Positions 9,731 to 19,234 are shown, counted from the stretch's first letter. The stretch is DNA of 64,000 bases from an uncultured Roseobacter sp. (GCF_947499265.1 NZ_CANMNK010000004.1:496001-560000); one strand, 5' to 3'. Numbers and translations: made by a program. The notes: generated by a model not told the origin, from the letters alone.

Positions 9731-10447
9731 TCAGGCGCTGAATTCGGCGCGTGCCGCGCGCCAGGTTGGCACTAGAAGCGCTCCGGCACCGCCACCTGCC
9801 AGCGCTGCAACCGTCGCATCGCCGGACATATTGTGGACGACGATGGCCACCAGAGCCCAGATCGCAGCCAACCCATAGGTAGGTGCACGTCTGAGGGTGG
9901 ATTGGATGGCAGAAGCAAGCACAAGCGCGAAAAAGACAAACACCAGCGCGGCCGTCCCGGCGTCCAGCCAGCCATACCCGGCGGTGATCAGGCCCAGTGA
10001 AACCGAACTGGCCGCACTGAGCCATCCGGCGTAGAGGCCGACGGGCAGGGCCGCCCACCACTTGTCTCCGGTCGGCGCGCGGTAGAGGGCAATGAGTGCG
10101 CTCAATAGCATTGCCCAAATCAAAACGGACGCCCAGACCGGGCTTTGTATTGCGACCGCGAGCCAGAACGTACCGATGGCCAGTGAAATGCATAAGGGGT
10201 TGCGCATGGCGTGCCATTCAGGATCGTCCACGCGCCGCAGCAGGCCGTATCCCATGCCAGCGATCAGCCAAAGGTAGATAATCCCCCAAATGGCAAAGGC
10301 ATATCCAGCCGGTTGCACCGGTGGATCGTTTTGCGGAACCGGAAATTGATCCGGCGCAAAGCCGTCGAAATCGGCGACCAAAATGGGCGATGCAGCAAAG
10401 GACAAGGCCAGCAGCAATGCCACGAGGGCCACAGGTTTTGGTGTCAT
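9731..10447 (-). CDS. TspO/tryptophan-rich sensory protein-like membrane protein
   Basis: A 238-residue integral membrane protein with about seven hydrophobic segments and many tryptophans. An aromatic stretch GYAFAIWGIIYLWLIAGMGYG follows an N-terminal proline-rich loop. This matches the larger TspO-like proteins annotated in marine alphaproteobacteria, which bind porphyrins or related ligands in the membrane; a typical TspO has only five spans and ~160 residues, so it is an extended relative at best. It is convergent with der and preceded by a 113-bp gap to the DUF2235 gene on the other strand. Function is unproven. Confidence 0.6.
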   Translation of the reverse strand: MTPKPVALVALLLALSFAASPILVADFDGFAPDQFPVPQNDPPVQPAGYAFAIWGIIYLWLIAGMGYGLLRRVDDPEWHAMRNPLCISLAIGTFWLAVAIQSPVWASVLIWAMLLSALIALYRAPTGDKWWAALPVGLYAGWLSAASSVSLGLITAGYGWLDAGTAALVFVFFALVLASAIQSTLRRAPTYGLAAIWALVAIVVHNMSGDATVAALAGGGAGALLVPTWRAARAEFSA

Positions 10448-10560
10448 ATCGCCTCTTCCTTGCGGGGCCGTTCACGTGGCCCGTTACCACAGCGCACGCA
10501 GCATTAAGCGGCTGCCATCACCCTTCGTGTCATGTCTAGGACGCAAAAGGGGACTGGCAA

Positions 10561-11691
10561 ATGGCTCATATCGCGATTTTCTGCGACGGCACATGGAATT
10601 CGGCACGAAAAGGTGCAGCAACACATGTTTTACGGCTGTCTACCGCCTGTGCGCGCAGCAACAGGCAAAAAGTGCTTTATTTTGAGGGCGTTGGAACGGG
10701 CACCGGGATGGTCAGCGATGTGGGCCGATGGATCAGCAAGGTCGGCGGCGGCCTTTTTGGCTGGGGGCTGAACCGCAATATCAAGGCGGCCTATCTCGAA
10801 CTGTGCAAAACCTACCAACCCGGCGACAAGATCATGATTTTCGGATTTTCGCGCGGGGCCTATACCGCGCGTTCGCTGGTGGGCATGATCCGCAAATGCG
10901 GTATTCTGGCGGACCCGACCCCCGCCAATCTGCGCCGCGCTTTCAGCCTTTATCGCTGGCGCGGTCCGCAAAATGGCCCCGACGCCCCGCATATTCGCGC
11001 CGAACGCCGCCTGCTGTCGCCGAAATTCGCCACCAGTCAGACGGATGTGCTGGCGCGGGGCGACGATAGCTGTCTGGTCCGCATCGCATATTTGGGGGTC
11101 TGGGATACGGTTGGTGCGCTGGGCATTCCCGAAAGTGTCTTTGGTTGGCTCGCTGCGCGTTGGAACGCGCGCTACACCTTCCATGACACCACGTTGTCGC
11201 ATCTTGTCGAATCCGCGCGTCATGCGGTTGCATTGGATGAACGCCGGGTGCTTTTCGAGCCCAGCCTATGGGACAACCTGACAGGCCAGGACGGAAATCC
11301 GGGGCTGAACCGTGGAGACGAAAGCCACGATCGCCCCTATCAGCAAACATGGTTTGTCGGAGATCATGGGATCGTGGGCGGCTCAGCTGAAACCCGCGCC
11401 TTGAGCGAGATCAGCCTGGCCTGGATCTGGGAGGGGGCGGCGGCCTGCGGTCTGCAGCTGAAATCAGGGTTGGCTCTGCCACAGATCAAGACCAATCCAA
11501 GTGCAGCAACGACGGAGATCGCGGATACAGGCATGATCTACCGGCTGCTTCCGCGGTTGCTGCAATGGCGCGCGGGGCCTGACCGGGCATTGGATCTGGA
11601 CAATACCGCGCGCATGCGTCTGGCGAGTGTGCCGTCCTACCGGCCTGCGAGCCTGCGCCGTTTGATGCCCGGCCTGCTGCGCGACAGTTGA
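10561..11691 (+). CDS. DUF2235 family protein (alpha/beta-hydrolase-like, Tle1-related domain)
   Basis: A 376-residue cytoplasmic protein. The N-terminus IAIFCDGTWN and the nucleophile-elbow motif GFSRG (about residue 98) with RGAYTARSLVGMI are hallmarks of DUF2235, the domain shared with type VI lipase effectors of the Tle1 family. The later VWDTVGALG and the GVHP-like position HGIVGG are also in place. No signal peptide, T6SS gene or immunity-gene partner is visible nearby, so a housekeeping hydrolase is more likely than an effector. The family is clear; the substrate is not known. Confidence 0.85.
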   Translation: MAHIAIFCDGTWNSARKGAATHVLRLSTACARSNRQKVLYFEGVGTGTGMVSDVGRWISKVGGGLFGWGLNRNIKAAYLELCKTYQPGDKIMIFGFSRGAYTARSLVGMIRKCGILADPTPANLRRAFSLYRWRGPQNGPDAPHIRAERRLLSPKFATSQTDVLARGDDSCLVRIAYLGVWDTVGALGIPESVFGWLAARWNARYTFHDTTLSHLVESARHAVALDERRVLFEPSLWDNLTGQDGNPGLNRGDESHDRPYQQTWFVGDHGIVGGSAETRALSEISLAWIWEGAAACGLQLKSGLALPQIKTNPSAATTEIADTGMIYRLLPRLLQWRAGPDRALDLDNTARMRLASVPSYRPASLRRLMPGLLRDS

Positions 11692-11775
11692 TCTCATCGC
11701 GCGTCCTTTTGCGCTTGTGAGGCGGGGGCAGGGCAGGGTAGGACGCGGGGGTTACCTCAAAAGGGCCGCCGCCAG

Positions 11776-12264
11776 ATGCAGAACTCCGCCGATCCCGATG
11801 TCCTAGCGACAGTTGCCGCGTCAAACGGGCGCCGCTTCCTCGGCATCGGCATGTTGGGGTTTCTGGGGGCGTTGGTGATTTATGTGGCCTTTATCTCGCC
11901 ACCGTCCTTTGGCTGGCAGGTTTTCCTGATCGCCCTCGGCGTTGTCTCGTTGATGATGGCAGATGCAATGCGTCGCTCGACCGCCCATGTGCTGGAACTG
12001 ACCAAAACAGAGCTGCGCGACAGCGGCGGCGTGGTCATCGCGAAGGTGGAAGACATCACCGGCATTGATCGGGGTGCATTTGCCTTCAAGCCGTCCAACG
12101 GGTTCCTGTTGCACATGAAAAACCCCGAACCGCGCAAATGGCGTCCGGGGCTTTGGTGGCGTTTTGGGCGCCGTGTCGGGGTCGGTGGCATGACCCCGGG
12201 GCGTCAGACCAAATACATGTCCGAGATCATCGCGGTGATGCTGGCGGAGCGCGACGGCGCCTGA
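11776..12264 (+). CDS. hypothetical protein with two membrane spans
   Basis: A 162-residue protein, not recognised. Two adjacent membrane spans lie at about residues 20-60 (FLGIGMLGFLGALVIYVAFI and WQVFLIALGVVSLMMA). A soluble C-terminal half follows, with a PH-like pattern of beta strands (HVLELTKTELRDSGGVVIAKVEDITGIDRGAFAFKPSNGF). The two-span plus PH-like layout resembles many small bacterial membrane proteins with no known role. It is 84 bp downstream of the DUF2235 gene on the same strand and could share its transcript. Confidence 0.6.
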   Translation: MQNSADPDVLATVAASNGRRFLGIGMLGFLGALVIYVAFISPPSFGWQVFLIALGVVSLMMADAMRRSTAHVLELTKTELRDSGGVVIAKVEDITGIDRGAFAFKPSNGFLLHMKNPEPRKWRPGLWWRFGRRVGVGGMTPGRQTKYMSEIIAVMLAERDGA

Positions 12265-12277
12265 GCCGCAGGCGCGA

Positions 12278-12844
12278 TCAGGTGCCGATGTTGGGTTCCC
12301 ACTCCACCTGAGGTGCGTAGCGCGGCCGGGTGAAGGTGAAGTTATGCAGCGTCCGAGCCTCCATGCCGATTTGGAAGACCGGGCTAAAACCAGACCATGT
12401 TTCCACCACCACCACAGTTGCCGTGTCGTACATTTTGGGCAGATAGGCATGCCAGTCCTGCACGACTTCTGATGTCAGCACCCCGTCGGCGCCACGCTCT
12501 TGTGACCACAGCACCGAATACTCATCGTCGTCCGCATCATAGGTGACGCTTGTGACCCGGATGGCGGTGGCGGTGTTGGAGCGCACCAGCGTGTTGAAAA
12601 CCTCATGTGACCCGTCGATGAAAGCGTCGTTCACGGCGCTCTGACGCGAGATTAGATCGGCAACGGTAAAGGCCGCTTTCTGATTGATCGTCTGCTCCTT
12701 GAACGCATCGAAATAGGTGTACATCGCCATATGCGTCCAGAACATGAACGGGCAGATGATCACGAATTCCATCGTGACATTGCCCTCTTCGTTCTGTGCG
12801 AAATCCCGGGCCCAGTCGCGAACGGTGTTGAGTGCGTAAATCAT
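12278..12844 (-). CDS. TadE/TadG-like pseudopilin-type protein
   Basis: A 188-residue protein whose start at 12844 overlaps the stop of the gene before it as ATGA. It opens with a short charged segment, then NEEGNVTMEFVIICPFMFW, the EF-type N-terminal helix seen in TadE-like minor pseudopilins. The mature part is a beta-rich periplasmic domain. TadE/TadG proteins are needed for Flp pilus biogenesis (tad system) in other bacteria. It is the last of three co-directional genes that each overlap the next by 4 bp. Confidence 0.75.
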   Translation of the reverse strand: MIYALNTVRDWARDFAQNEEGNVTMEFVIICPFMFWTHMAMYTYFDAFKEQTINQKAAFTVADLISRQSAVNDAFIDGSHEVFNTLVRSNTATAIRVTSVTYDADDDEYSVLWSQERGADGVLTSEVVQDWHAYLPKMYDTATVVVVETWSGFSPVFQIGMEARTLHNFTFTRPRYAPQVEWEPNIGT

Positions 12845-13377
12845 TCGTTTGGCTCCTGTACGAAGGCAGACATTGCAACCATGCGTGGCAGACCCTCTTT
12901 CTGATCCCACTCGAACCCCAGACCGGAGGTCGGAATGACCGGATCGAAAACCAGGCACGCCCGGATCAACATCAGATCGTGGTTGCCACCCTGTACAAAG
13001 GTCCGTGGCGGGTTGACCTCTTCATTGGTATCCACGCAGTCCGCAGCAGGCGGTAGCCCGGCAAAGGCGGTTGGTGTGATCGGCGTCATTTCGAGCTTCA
13101 GGCGGTTTTCACAATCCGGCAGGAAAGGGGCCTGTTCGCAGACCATGGTTTTCAACTCGTCGTGCTGGGGCGCATTGCCGGTGCTCAGACGGACTGTGCG
13201 CACCGCGATCTCCAACCCGCGCTCCATCCACATCTGGCGCATCGAGTAGATGCCCAATTCGATGGAGCTGAGAAAGATCGTGAAGATCAGCGGGACAAGG
13301 ATGACAAATTCAATGGCGATCTGCCCATCCTCTTCCCTGCGGAACCGCCCTAGCCGCTTTTTGGTTTGACGTATCAT
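12841..13377 (-). CDS. TadE family protein
   Basis: A 178-residue protein with the TadE signature EEDGQIAIEFVILVPLIFTIFLSSIELG near the N-terminus: a positively charged start, Gly-Gln, then a hydrophobic helix with Glu at position +5. The mature region has several cysteines (CEQAPFLPDCENR and CVDTNEE) that could form periplasmic disulfides. It overlaps both neighbours by 4 bp (ATGA), so the three products are probably made in fixed proportion. It would be a pseudopilin-like component of a Tad/Flp apparatus; the secretion ATPase and prepilin genes are not in this window. Confidence 0.85.
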   Translation of the reverse strand: MIRQTKKRLGRFRREEDGQIAIEFVILVPLIFTIFLSSIELGIYSMRQMWMERGLEIAVRTVRLSTGNAPQHDELKTMVCEQAPFLPDCENRLKLEMTPITPTAFAGLPPAADCVDTNEEVNPPRTFVQGGNHDLMLIRACLVFDPVIPTSGLGFEWDQKEGLPRMVAMSAFVQEPNE

Positions 13378-15116
13378 TGTGTGAGCCTCAGCTGGGTAAT
13401 CTCATGGGCGATGGCTGTGAAAGCATCCGCGATTTCCAGGCCGTCCACGTCAAAGAAGTGGCTGGCGGAGCTGGCGCAGTTGCGCAACACGGTCTGCCCG
13501 CTTTCCGGCGCCTCAAAGCCGATGGTGAAGACAACGATGCCGTTTTGTTTCGCCTGAGCACAGATGTCATTGGTGCGGCTGTTTTTGGTGCCCGAGCCAA
13601 CGCTGTCAAAGACATTGTAGTACCAGGGTGTTGCCGCGCCAGACATCCAAGGGCTGTAGTTGGTGTAATAGTTTTCCTTGATCGGCGTATGCGCCCAAAG
13701 GCTTGGGAAGCTGATGTTATATGCACCGCCATCTTCGACGCCGGGGCTGCAATCCCAGTCCTCAGGGTCTTTGGAATCCGATGGGTTGTAGCAGCCATAA
13801 GGCGCGTTGCCCCAGCGATCATTCTGCCAGACGTTGCCGTCGCCATTGGTGTCAAAATGTCTGGAGTAGAAGAACTCTTCCTCGTCGTCGTCATAGACGG
13901 AATAGGTTTCTTCTTCGGAATTCCACCAGATGTCGGTTTGGCCGACGCGGTAGCCATTTTCGATGTAATACTGGCTGGTGTTTGCGCCATCCGTCATCAG
14001 AACGATGACTTTGAGGTATTCGTCGGAATTGTAGGCAGCGGGGCGCGGGTCAAACTGTGCTGAGACCGAGCCATCCGCGATCAGATCGTCGACGACAGGT
14101 TGTAGGCTGGGATCCAGCAGAGCAGTGCCCCACTTCATGCCAATGTCGATGGAGGTGTTCCCGCGTGCGGTCAGCGCCTGGATGTAGTTCTTCAGAATGT
14201 CGCGATCTTTCTGCAGAGCCAGGACTTCGCGTTTGCTGTCTGCCTCGCACACCGGCCTGCGCACAAGCTCATGCGGGTCGGAATAACGTCCGTCTCCGGA
14301 GCTCAGCGCGCTGTTATATGTCCAGGGGTCGAAGTGCATGGTGCGTTCGTAGGGCACAACCGCTGGCGCACCCGCTTCGTCAGATGGGACACGCATGCCG
14401 GGGGTTTCAAAGTCACCCGCTTCGAAGTTGATGCAGTTGGAGTGCTCATTGACACCTTCCAGGTCCAATGCCTCCGCAATGTTGTCGGGCACGGACACCT
14501 GGGTCGCGTATGGGATGATCGAGATTGCCATACGGCCTTCCTGGCTGTTGTTGACGATCTGATCCACGAAGTCCTTCGCGGCAACCTTCAGGTTCACCAG
14601 TCGGCTGTTGCTGTTCATCGAGCCCGATACGTCGAGCACCAGGGAAATCTCAAGGTTGCTCACCACTTCCTCGGCTTTACCCGCAACATAGAGGGGCAGG
14701 TCGTCCACGCCGGTCATCGCCATATAGGGAGACGCCGTCCGGGCACGGGCAAAGGCTTCCACTGTCCGGAAATAGTTTGTTGGCAGGTTGTCGCCTGGGG
14801 TTACCGTGATGTCGCCCAGGTATTCTTCGATCCCGGCTTTCTTGAAATAGTCTTTGACCACATCGTCAGGCAACTGCGTCTGTTGCAGGTCCGCAGCGGC
14901 GAGAATGGCGCGATCCAACGTGTTCTGGACCTTCACCCGCTCCATTTCATTGCGCATCAGATCCACCGCGATGCCGCAGACCATCAGCAGCATAAACATC
15001 ATGAAGATCGTGAAAATTGTCAGCACCCCGTCTTCTTCTCGTGAAAAACGGATGAGCCTCCTGCGGATCATCGATCTCACTTCGGGGTTCTCCGGCGAAA
15101 AACGTGTCATGTTCAT
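13374..15116 (-). CDS. TadG-like protein with von Willebrand A domain
   Basis: A 580-residue protein with an N-terminal TadG-type membrane helix (REEDGVLTIFTIFMMFMLLMVCGIAVDLMR). A vWA domain follows, whose MIDAS motif is LVLDVSGSMNSN (DxSxS), with a later conserved VLMTDGANTS. Asp/Gly/Tyr-rich stretches between the two halves look like calcium- or surface-exposed loops. Such proteins are exported with the Tad pilus machinery and probably act in surface adhesion. Start is uncertain: 15116, 15110 and 15071 (MIRRRLIRFSREEDG) are all possible; ribosome sites are weak at each. It heads the three-gene overlapping operon. Confidence 0.85.
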   Translation of the reverse strand: MNMTRFSPENPEVRSMIRRRLIRFSREEDGVLTIFTIFMMFMLLMVCGIAVDLMRNEMERVKVQNTLDRAILAAADLQQTQLPDDVVKDYFKKAGIEEYLGDITVTPGDNLPTNYFRTVEAFARARTASPYMAMTGVDDLPLYVAGKAEEVVSNLEISLVLDVSGSMNSNSRLVNLKVAAKDFVDQIVNNSQEGRMAISIIPYATQVSVPDNIAEALDLEGVNEHSNCINFEAGDFETPGMRVPSDEAGAPAVVPYERTMHFDPWTYNSALSSGDGRYSDPHELVRRPVCEADSKREVLALQKDRDILKNYIQALTARGNTSIDIGMKWGTALLDPSLQPVVDDLIADGSVSAQFDPRPAAYNSDEYLKVIVLMTDGANTSQYYIENGYRVGQTDIWWNSEEETYSVYDDDEEEFFYSRHFDTNGDGNVWQNDRWGNAPYGCYNPSDSKDPEDWDCSPGVEDGGAYNISFPSLWAHTPIKENYYTNYSPWMSGAATPWYYNVFDSVGSGTKNSRTNDICAQAKQNGIVVFTIGFEAPESGQTVLRNCASSASHFFDVDGLEIADAFTAIAHEITQLRLTQ

Positions 15117-15438
15117 ACCAACTCATTGCGATGTGGTGCCCTGCGGCACGGAAACTGACTGATGTTTATCCCTGGGTTTTGTGGCGAAAAGCGGGCGGAA
15201 AGACGCTGAAGCCCCGCAAATCGGTAAACTTTTATTTATAGATCAGACATTTCCGGGGGTTTCAGGAAACGGTCACCGCATCGAGGGCCGACTGTTTCTG
15301 TCTCGGCGACAGCGCTAAATTTGCGTCGTTCACCGCATTTTCATGAACTGCTCAAAAAACTGGCAATGAACGACTCACCACCATAGGGTGAGATTGTTGT
15401 CAAAACCAGAACACTGTTCTGCCAGCAGGAGAAAGACA
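15117..15438. other. intergenic region between tadG-like and gdh genes
   Basis: About 320 bp between divergently transcribed genes. It must hold both promoters, but I see no strong consensus pair. There is an A/T-rich stretch around 15228-15243 (CTTTTATTTATAGATC) and an AGGAGA ribosome site at 15428-15433 serving the downstream dehydrogenase. No RNA gene or repeat is apparent. Confidence 0.5.
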
Positions 15439-16872
15439 TTGAACCAGCACAGCAGCGAGCCAAGCTTCAGAGAAAGCGTCGACCAAATGTTCAACCGGGC
15501 GGTCAGCCTGATGGACCTTTCGCCGGGCTTGGAAGAGAAAATCCGGGTGTGTAATGCGACGTATACAGTGCGGTTCGGCGTCCGGCTGCGTGGCAAGATC
15601 CAGACCTTCACCGGGTACCGGTCTGTCCACTCCGAGCATATGGAGCCGGTAAAAGGCGGCATTCGGTTTTCGCTGGGGGTCAATCAGGACGAGGTCGAAG
15701 CGCTTGCGGCCCTGATGACCTATAAATGCGCGTTGGTCGAAGCGCCCTTTGGCGGATCAAAGGGCGGGCTGTGCGTTGATCCGCGCGAATATGATGAACA
15801 TGAGTTGGAACAGATCACGCGGCGCTTTGCCTATGAGCTCATCAAGCGCGACCTGATTAATCCCAGCCAAAACGTGCCGGCCCCGGATATGGGTACAGGC
15901 GAGCGTGAAATGGCCTGGATCGCGGATCAGTACAAGCGCATGCAAACGACAGATATCAACGGCAACGCCTGTGTGACCGGCAAGCCGCCGAATGCCGGCG
16001 GCATCGCGGGCCGGGTCGAAGCCACGGGACGTGGTGTGCAATACGCGCTGCGCGCGTTCTTCCGCGATGACACTGGCGTCAAGAAGGCCGGCATGAGCGG
16101 TGATCTGGATGGCAAACGGGTGATCGTGCAGGGCCTTGGCAATGTGGGGTACCACGCGGCCAAATTCCTCACCGAAGAGGATGGGTGCACGGTCACAGGT
16201 ATCATCGAACGGGACGGTGCGCTCTTTAATCCTGAGGGGCTGGATGTGGACCGGGTGCGCGAATGGATCGCCAAACATGGCGGTATCTCGGGCTATTCCG
16301 ACATGCACCGCGTCAAGGATGGCGCGAAAGTTCTGGAAGAGGAGTGCGATATCCTGATCCCGGCGGCGCTGGAAGGTGTGATCAATCTGCAGAATGCTGA
16401 CCGGATCAAGGCGCCTTTGATCATCGAAGCGGCCAATGGGCCGGTGACGGCGGGGGCGGATCAGGTCCTGCGTGAAAAAGGGGTGGTGATGATCCCGGAC
16501 ATGTATGCCAACGCGGGCGGTGTGACGGTGAGCTACTTTGAATGGGTCAAGAACCTCAGCCATATCCGGTTTGGCCGCATGGGTCGACGCCAGGAGGAAT
16601 CGCGCCACCAGTTGATCATTAATGAGCTGGAACGGTTGAGCAAGGACAAGGAGCTGGGCTGGACATTGAGCCCGGGCTTCAAGGAACAATACCTGCGCGG
16701 GGCGGGCGAATTGGAGCTGGTGCGTTCCGGTCTCGATGACACCATGCGCATTGCCTATCAGTCGATGGCAGAGGTCTGGCACGCGCGCGATGATGTCCAG
16801 GATTTGCGCACCGCTGCCTATCTGGTCGCCATCGAAAAAGTTGCGGCAAGCTACCGCGCGAAAGGGTTGTGA
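15439..16872 (+). CDS. NAD(P)-dependent glutamate dehydrogenase (Glu/Leu/Phe/Val dehydrogenase family)
   Basis: A 477-residue dehydrogenase interconverting glutamate and 2-oxoglutarate plus ammonia in the cytoplasm. I place the start at TTG 15439 (MNQHSSEPSF) because AGGAGA sits 5 bases before it and homologues of ~476 residues begin here; the upstream ATG at 15388 has no ribosome site. Substrate and catalytic motifs are present: PVKGGIRFS (residues 70-78) and APFGGSKGG with the catalytic Lys near 108. The Rossmann fold begins VIVQGLGNVGYHAAK, and FEWVKNLSHIRFGRM is in the expected C-terminal position. Monocistronic. Confidence 0.93.
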   Translation: MNQHSSEPSFRESVDQMFNRAVSLMDLSPGLEEKIRVCNATYTVRFGVRLRGKIQTFTGYRSVHSEHMEPVKGGIRFSLGVNQDEVEALAALMTYKCALVEAPFGGSKGGLCVDPREYDEHELEQITRRFAYELIKRDLINPSQNVPAPDMGTGEREMAWIADQYKRMQTTDINGNACVTGKPPNAGGIAGRVEATGRGVQYALRAFFRDDTGVKKAGMSGDLDGKRVIVQGLGNVGYHAAKFLTEEDGCTVTGIIERDGALFNPEGLDVDRVREWIAKHGGISGYSDMHRVKDGAKVLEEECDILIPAALEGVINLQNADRIKAPLIIEAANGPVTAGADQVLREKGVVMIPDMYANAGGVTVSYFEWVKNLSHIRFGRMGRRQEESRHQLIINELERLSKDKELGWTLSPGFKEQYLRGAGELELVRSGLDDTMRIAYQSMAEVWHARDDVQDLRTAAYLVAIEKVAASYRAKGL

Positions 16873-16963
16873 GCCGGATCAACCACGCGTACCCTCGACC
16901 CTGAAAAGCAGGCTGGCGGCTGCCTGAAGTGGCCGCGCAGCATCAATTTTTCAGGGCTCGTCT

Positions 16964-17545
16964 ATGACCGATGTTGCGTTTTCTTGCTCTTGCGGCACCC
17001 TGAAAGGGGTGTTGCACGATGCCTCCCCCTCATCCGCCTGCCACTTGATGTGTTTTTGCAAGGATTGCAGGGCCTTTGCCCGTCACATGGGTCAATTGGA
17101 CGCGCTGGAACCCGGCGGCGGCAGCCCGATCGTTCAGGTGCTACCCGCCCGCCTTGAGATCACCCAAGGCGCAGAGCAGATCGCCTGCCTGCGCCTCTCT
17201 GCCAAAGGGTTGCATCGCTGGTATGCGGCCTGTTGCAAAACCCCTTTGGCCAATACCACCGGATCCCCGCGCCTGCCTTTTGCGGGCATGTGGCGGCCGA
17301 TTTTTGCTCAGTCGGAGGTTTTTGGACCTGTTGTGACCTATGGCTTTACAAAAGCAGCCTTGCCGGGGGGGCCGCGCAAGGACAAGGGGCTGGGCCGCAT
17401 GCTGGGCGGGCTTCTGAAACGTTCGCTTGCCGCCTACCTCAATGGCACGGCGCGGCAGACCCCTTTCTTTGACGCCGCAGGCGCACCGGTTGCGACACCC
17501 CAGGTGATCAGCGCCGAAGAGCGTAGCGCTGCGTATCGAGAGTGA
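16964..17545 (+). CDS. DUF6151 family protein (GFA/CENP-V-like zinc fold)
   Basis: A 193-residue protein with the cysteine arrangement of GFA-like proteins: CSCG near residue 8, CFCKDC near 30 and CC near 90 (WYAACCKTPL). The signature CNTPL-type end is replaced by CCKTPLANTTGSPRLPF. GFA proteins bind zinc and glutathione adducts; this DUF6151 branch has no known substrate. It stands alone, 91 bp after the glutamate dehydrogenase. Family assignment is by the cysteine pattern. Confidence 0.72.
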   Translation: MTDVAFSCSCGTLKGVLHDASPSSACHLMCFCKDCRAFARHMGQLDALEPGGGSPIVQVLPARLEITQGAEQIACLRLSAKGLHRWYAACCKTPLANTTGSPRLPFAGMWRPIFAQSEVFGPVVTYGFTKAALPGGPRKDKGLGRMLGGLLKRSLAAYLNGTARQTPFFDAAGAPVATPQVISAEERSAAYRE

Positions 17546-17642
17546 GCATGCCAGTCTTTCCGCGACATCTTTGGTCGGTTTCGGTCGCGGACACCCCGAA
17601 TGACTGCTGTTAGGATTTGCTGAAAAGCATGGAGTATACCAC

Positions 17643-18896
17643 GTGAGATTTTCGGGCCTGCGTGTTCTGAGGGAAGGCCTTACAGGCAACAAGGGCTGGG
17701 CGCCGCACTGGCGTGACCCCGAACCCAAAGCGGATTATGACGCGGTGATCATCGGCGGGGGCGGGCACGGGTTGTCCACTGCCTATTACCTAGCCAAGAA
17801 CCATGGCATGACCAACATTGCAGTGCTGGAGAAGGGCTACATCGGCAGCGGCAATATCGGACGCAACACGACGATTGTGCGCGCCAATTACTTTCTGCCG
17901 GGCAATTCCGAATTCTACAGCCACTCGCTGAAGCTTTGGGAAGGGCTCGAGGACGAGTTGAATTACAACATCATGCACTCCCAGCGCGGCCTGATCAATC
18001 TATTCCACTCCGATGGGCAGCGCGATGCGTTTGTGCGGCGCGGCAATGCGATGGCGGCTCAGGGCGATGATGCTGTGTTGCTGGACCGCGACGGTGTGCG
18101 GAAATATCTGCCCTATCTGGATTTCGATAATGTGCGGTTCCCGATCTATGGCGGTTTGCTGCACCCGCGGGGGGGCACGGCGCGGCATGATGCGGTGGCC
18201 TGGGGCTATGCGCGGGGCGCGGACGCGCGCGGCGTGGATTTGGTGCAAAACTGCGAAGTCACCGGCATCGACATCGAAAACGGTGTGGTGCGCGGGGTGC
18301 AGACCAGTCGCGGCGCGATCCGGGCCAAGAAGGTTGCGATTGTCACGGCGGGTCGCTCCGGGCAGGTGGCGGCCATGGCGGGCATGCGGTTGCCGATCGA
18401 GAGCCATATCCTGCAGGCGTTCGTGACCGAGGGGTTGAAGCCCTGCATCGATCACGTGGTCAGTTTCGGCATGGGGCATTTCTACATCAGCCAATCCGAC
18501 AAGGGCGGTTTGGTCTTTGGCGGTGATCTGGATTTCCATGCGTCTTATGCGCAACGCGGCAATCTGCCCATGGCCGAGCATGTGATGGAGGCGGGGATGA
18601 CGCTGATGCCGATGATCGGCAAGGCCAAGGTCCTGCGCAGTTGGGGCGGGATCATGGATATGACCCCTGATGGCTCCCCGATCATCGACAAGACGGATAC
18701 GGACGGGCTGTTTCTGGATTGCGGCTGGTGTTACGGCGGCTTCAAGGCCGTGCCGGGGTCTGGTTATGCCCTGGCGCATCTGATGGCGACGGGAGAGAGC
18801 CATGAAACGGCGAGAGGTTTCCGCCTGGACCGGTTCAGGACCGGGCGTGGGCTCATCGATGAAGAGGGCACCGGCTCTCAACACAACCTGCACTGA
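17643..18896 (+). CDS. soxB: sarcosine oxidase, beta subunit
   Basis: A 417-residue flavoprotein with a GTG start (17643). The Rossmann FAD-binding motif DAVIIGGGGHGLSTAYYLA lies at residues ~37-55. A covalent-FMN/FAD interface and the C-terminal GWCYGGFKAVPGSG segment are also present. With the alpha, gamma and delta subunits it forms the heterotetrameric enzyme that demethylates sarcosine to glycine, passing the methyl group to tetrahydrofolate and electrons to oxygen. First gene of the soxBDAG run, 65 bp before soxD. Length and order match known operons. Confidence 0.95.
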   Translation: MRFSGLRVLREGLTGNKGWAPHWRDPEPKADYDAVIIGGGGHGLSTAYYLAKNHGMTNIAVLEKGYIGSGNIGRNTTIVRANYFLPGNSEFYSHSLKLWEGLEDELNYNIMHSQRGLINLFHSDGQRDAFVRRGNAMAAQGDDAVLLDRDGVRKYLPYLDFDNVRFPIYGGLLHPRGGTARHDAVAWGYARGADARGVDLVQNCEVTGIDIENGVVRGVQTSRGAIRAKKVAIVTAGRSGQVAAMAGMRLPIESHILQAFVTEGLKPCIDHVVSFGMGHFYISQSDKGGLVFGGDLDFHASYAQRGNLPMAEHVMEAGMTLMPMIGKAKVLRSWGGIMDMTPDGSPIIDKTDTDGLFLDCGWCYGGFKAVPGSGYALAHLMATGESHETARGFRLDRFRTGRGLIDEEGTGSQHNLH

Positions 18897-18961
18897 GGGA
18901 GGCAAGTGATGGGAGCCTCCGGCGGGGATATTTTGGGCCAGAAGAAACAAGGGGTGTCGCA

Positions 18962-19234
18962 ATGAGGCTGACCTGTCCGATCTGCGGCGAACGGGACCGG
19001 CGCGAGTTTTACTATCAGGGGGATGCGGTGGCGCTGCGCCGTCCGGCGCCTGATGCGGGCGATGATCCTTGGGCGGATTACGTGCATCTGCGGGATAATC
19101 CGGCGGGCGAGACCCGCGATCTTTGGCAGCATGATGGCGGGTGCGGTGCCTGGGTAGTGGTCACGCGCAACACGGTGACACATGAGGTTCTGGCGACCGT
19201 CCTGGCCGAGGATGCGGCGAGGGCGCGGTCATGA
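18962..19234 (+). CDS. soxD: sarcosine oxidase, delta subunit
   Basis: A 90-residue zinc-binding subunit. It carries the CPICGERDRREFYYQGDA N-terminus and later CGAWVVVTRNTVTHEV; two cysteines near the N-terminus plus His and Cys residues downstream form the zinc site in characterised enzymes. The end overlaps the start of soxA by 4 bp (ATGA), so the two are coupled. The size is normal for the family (~85-100 residues). Confidence 0.93.
   Translation: MRLTCPICGERDRREFYYQGDAVALRRPAPDAGDDPWADYVHLRDNPAGETRDLWQHDGGCGAWVVVTRNTVTHEVLATVLAEDAARARS

Noticed and set aside
10561-11691. DUF2235 gene as a type VI secretion lipase effector
   Set aside because: No T6SS structural gene, PAAR/VgrG or immunity lipoprotein is nearby, and there is no secretion signal.
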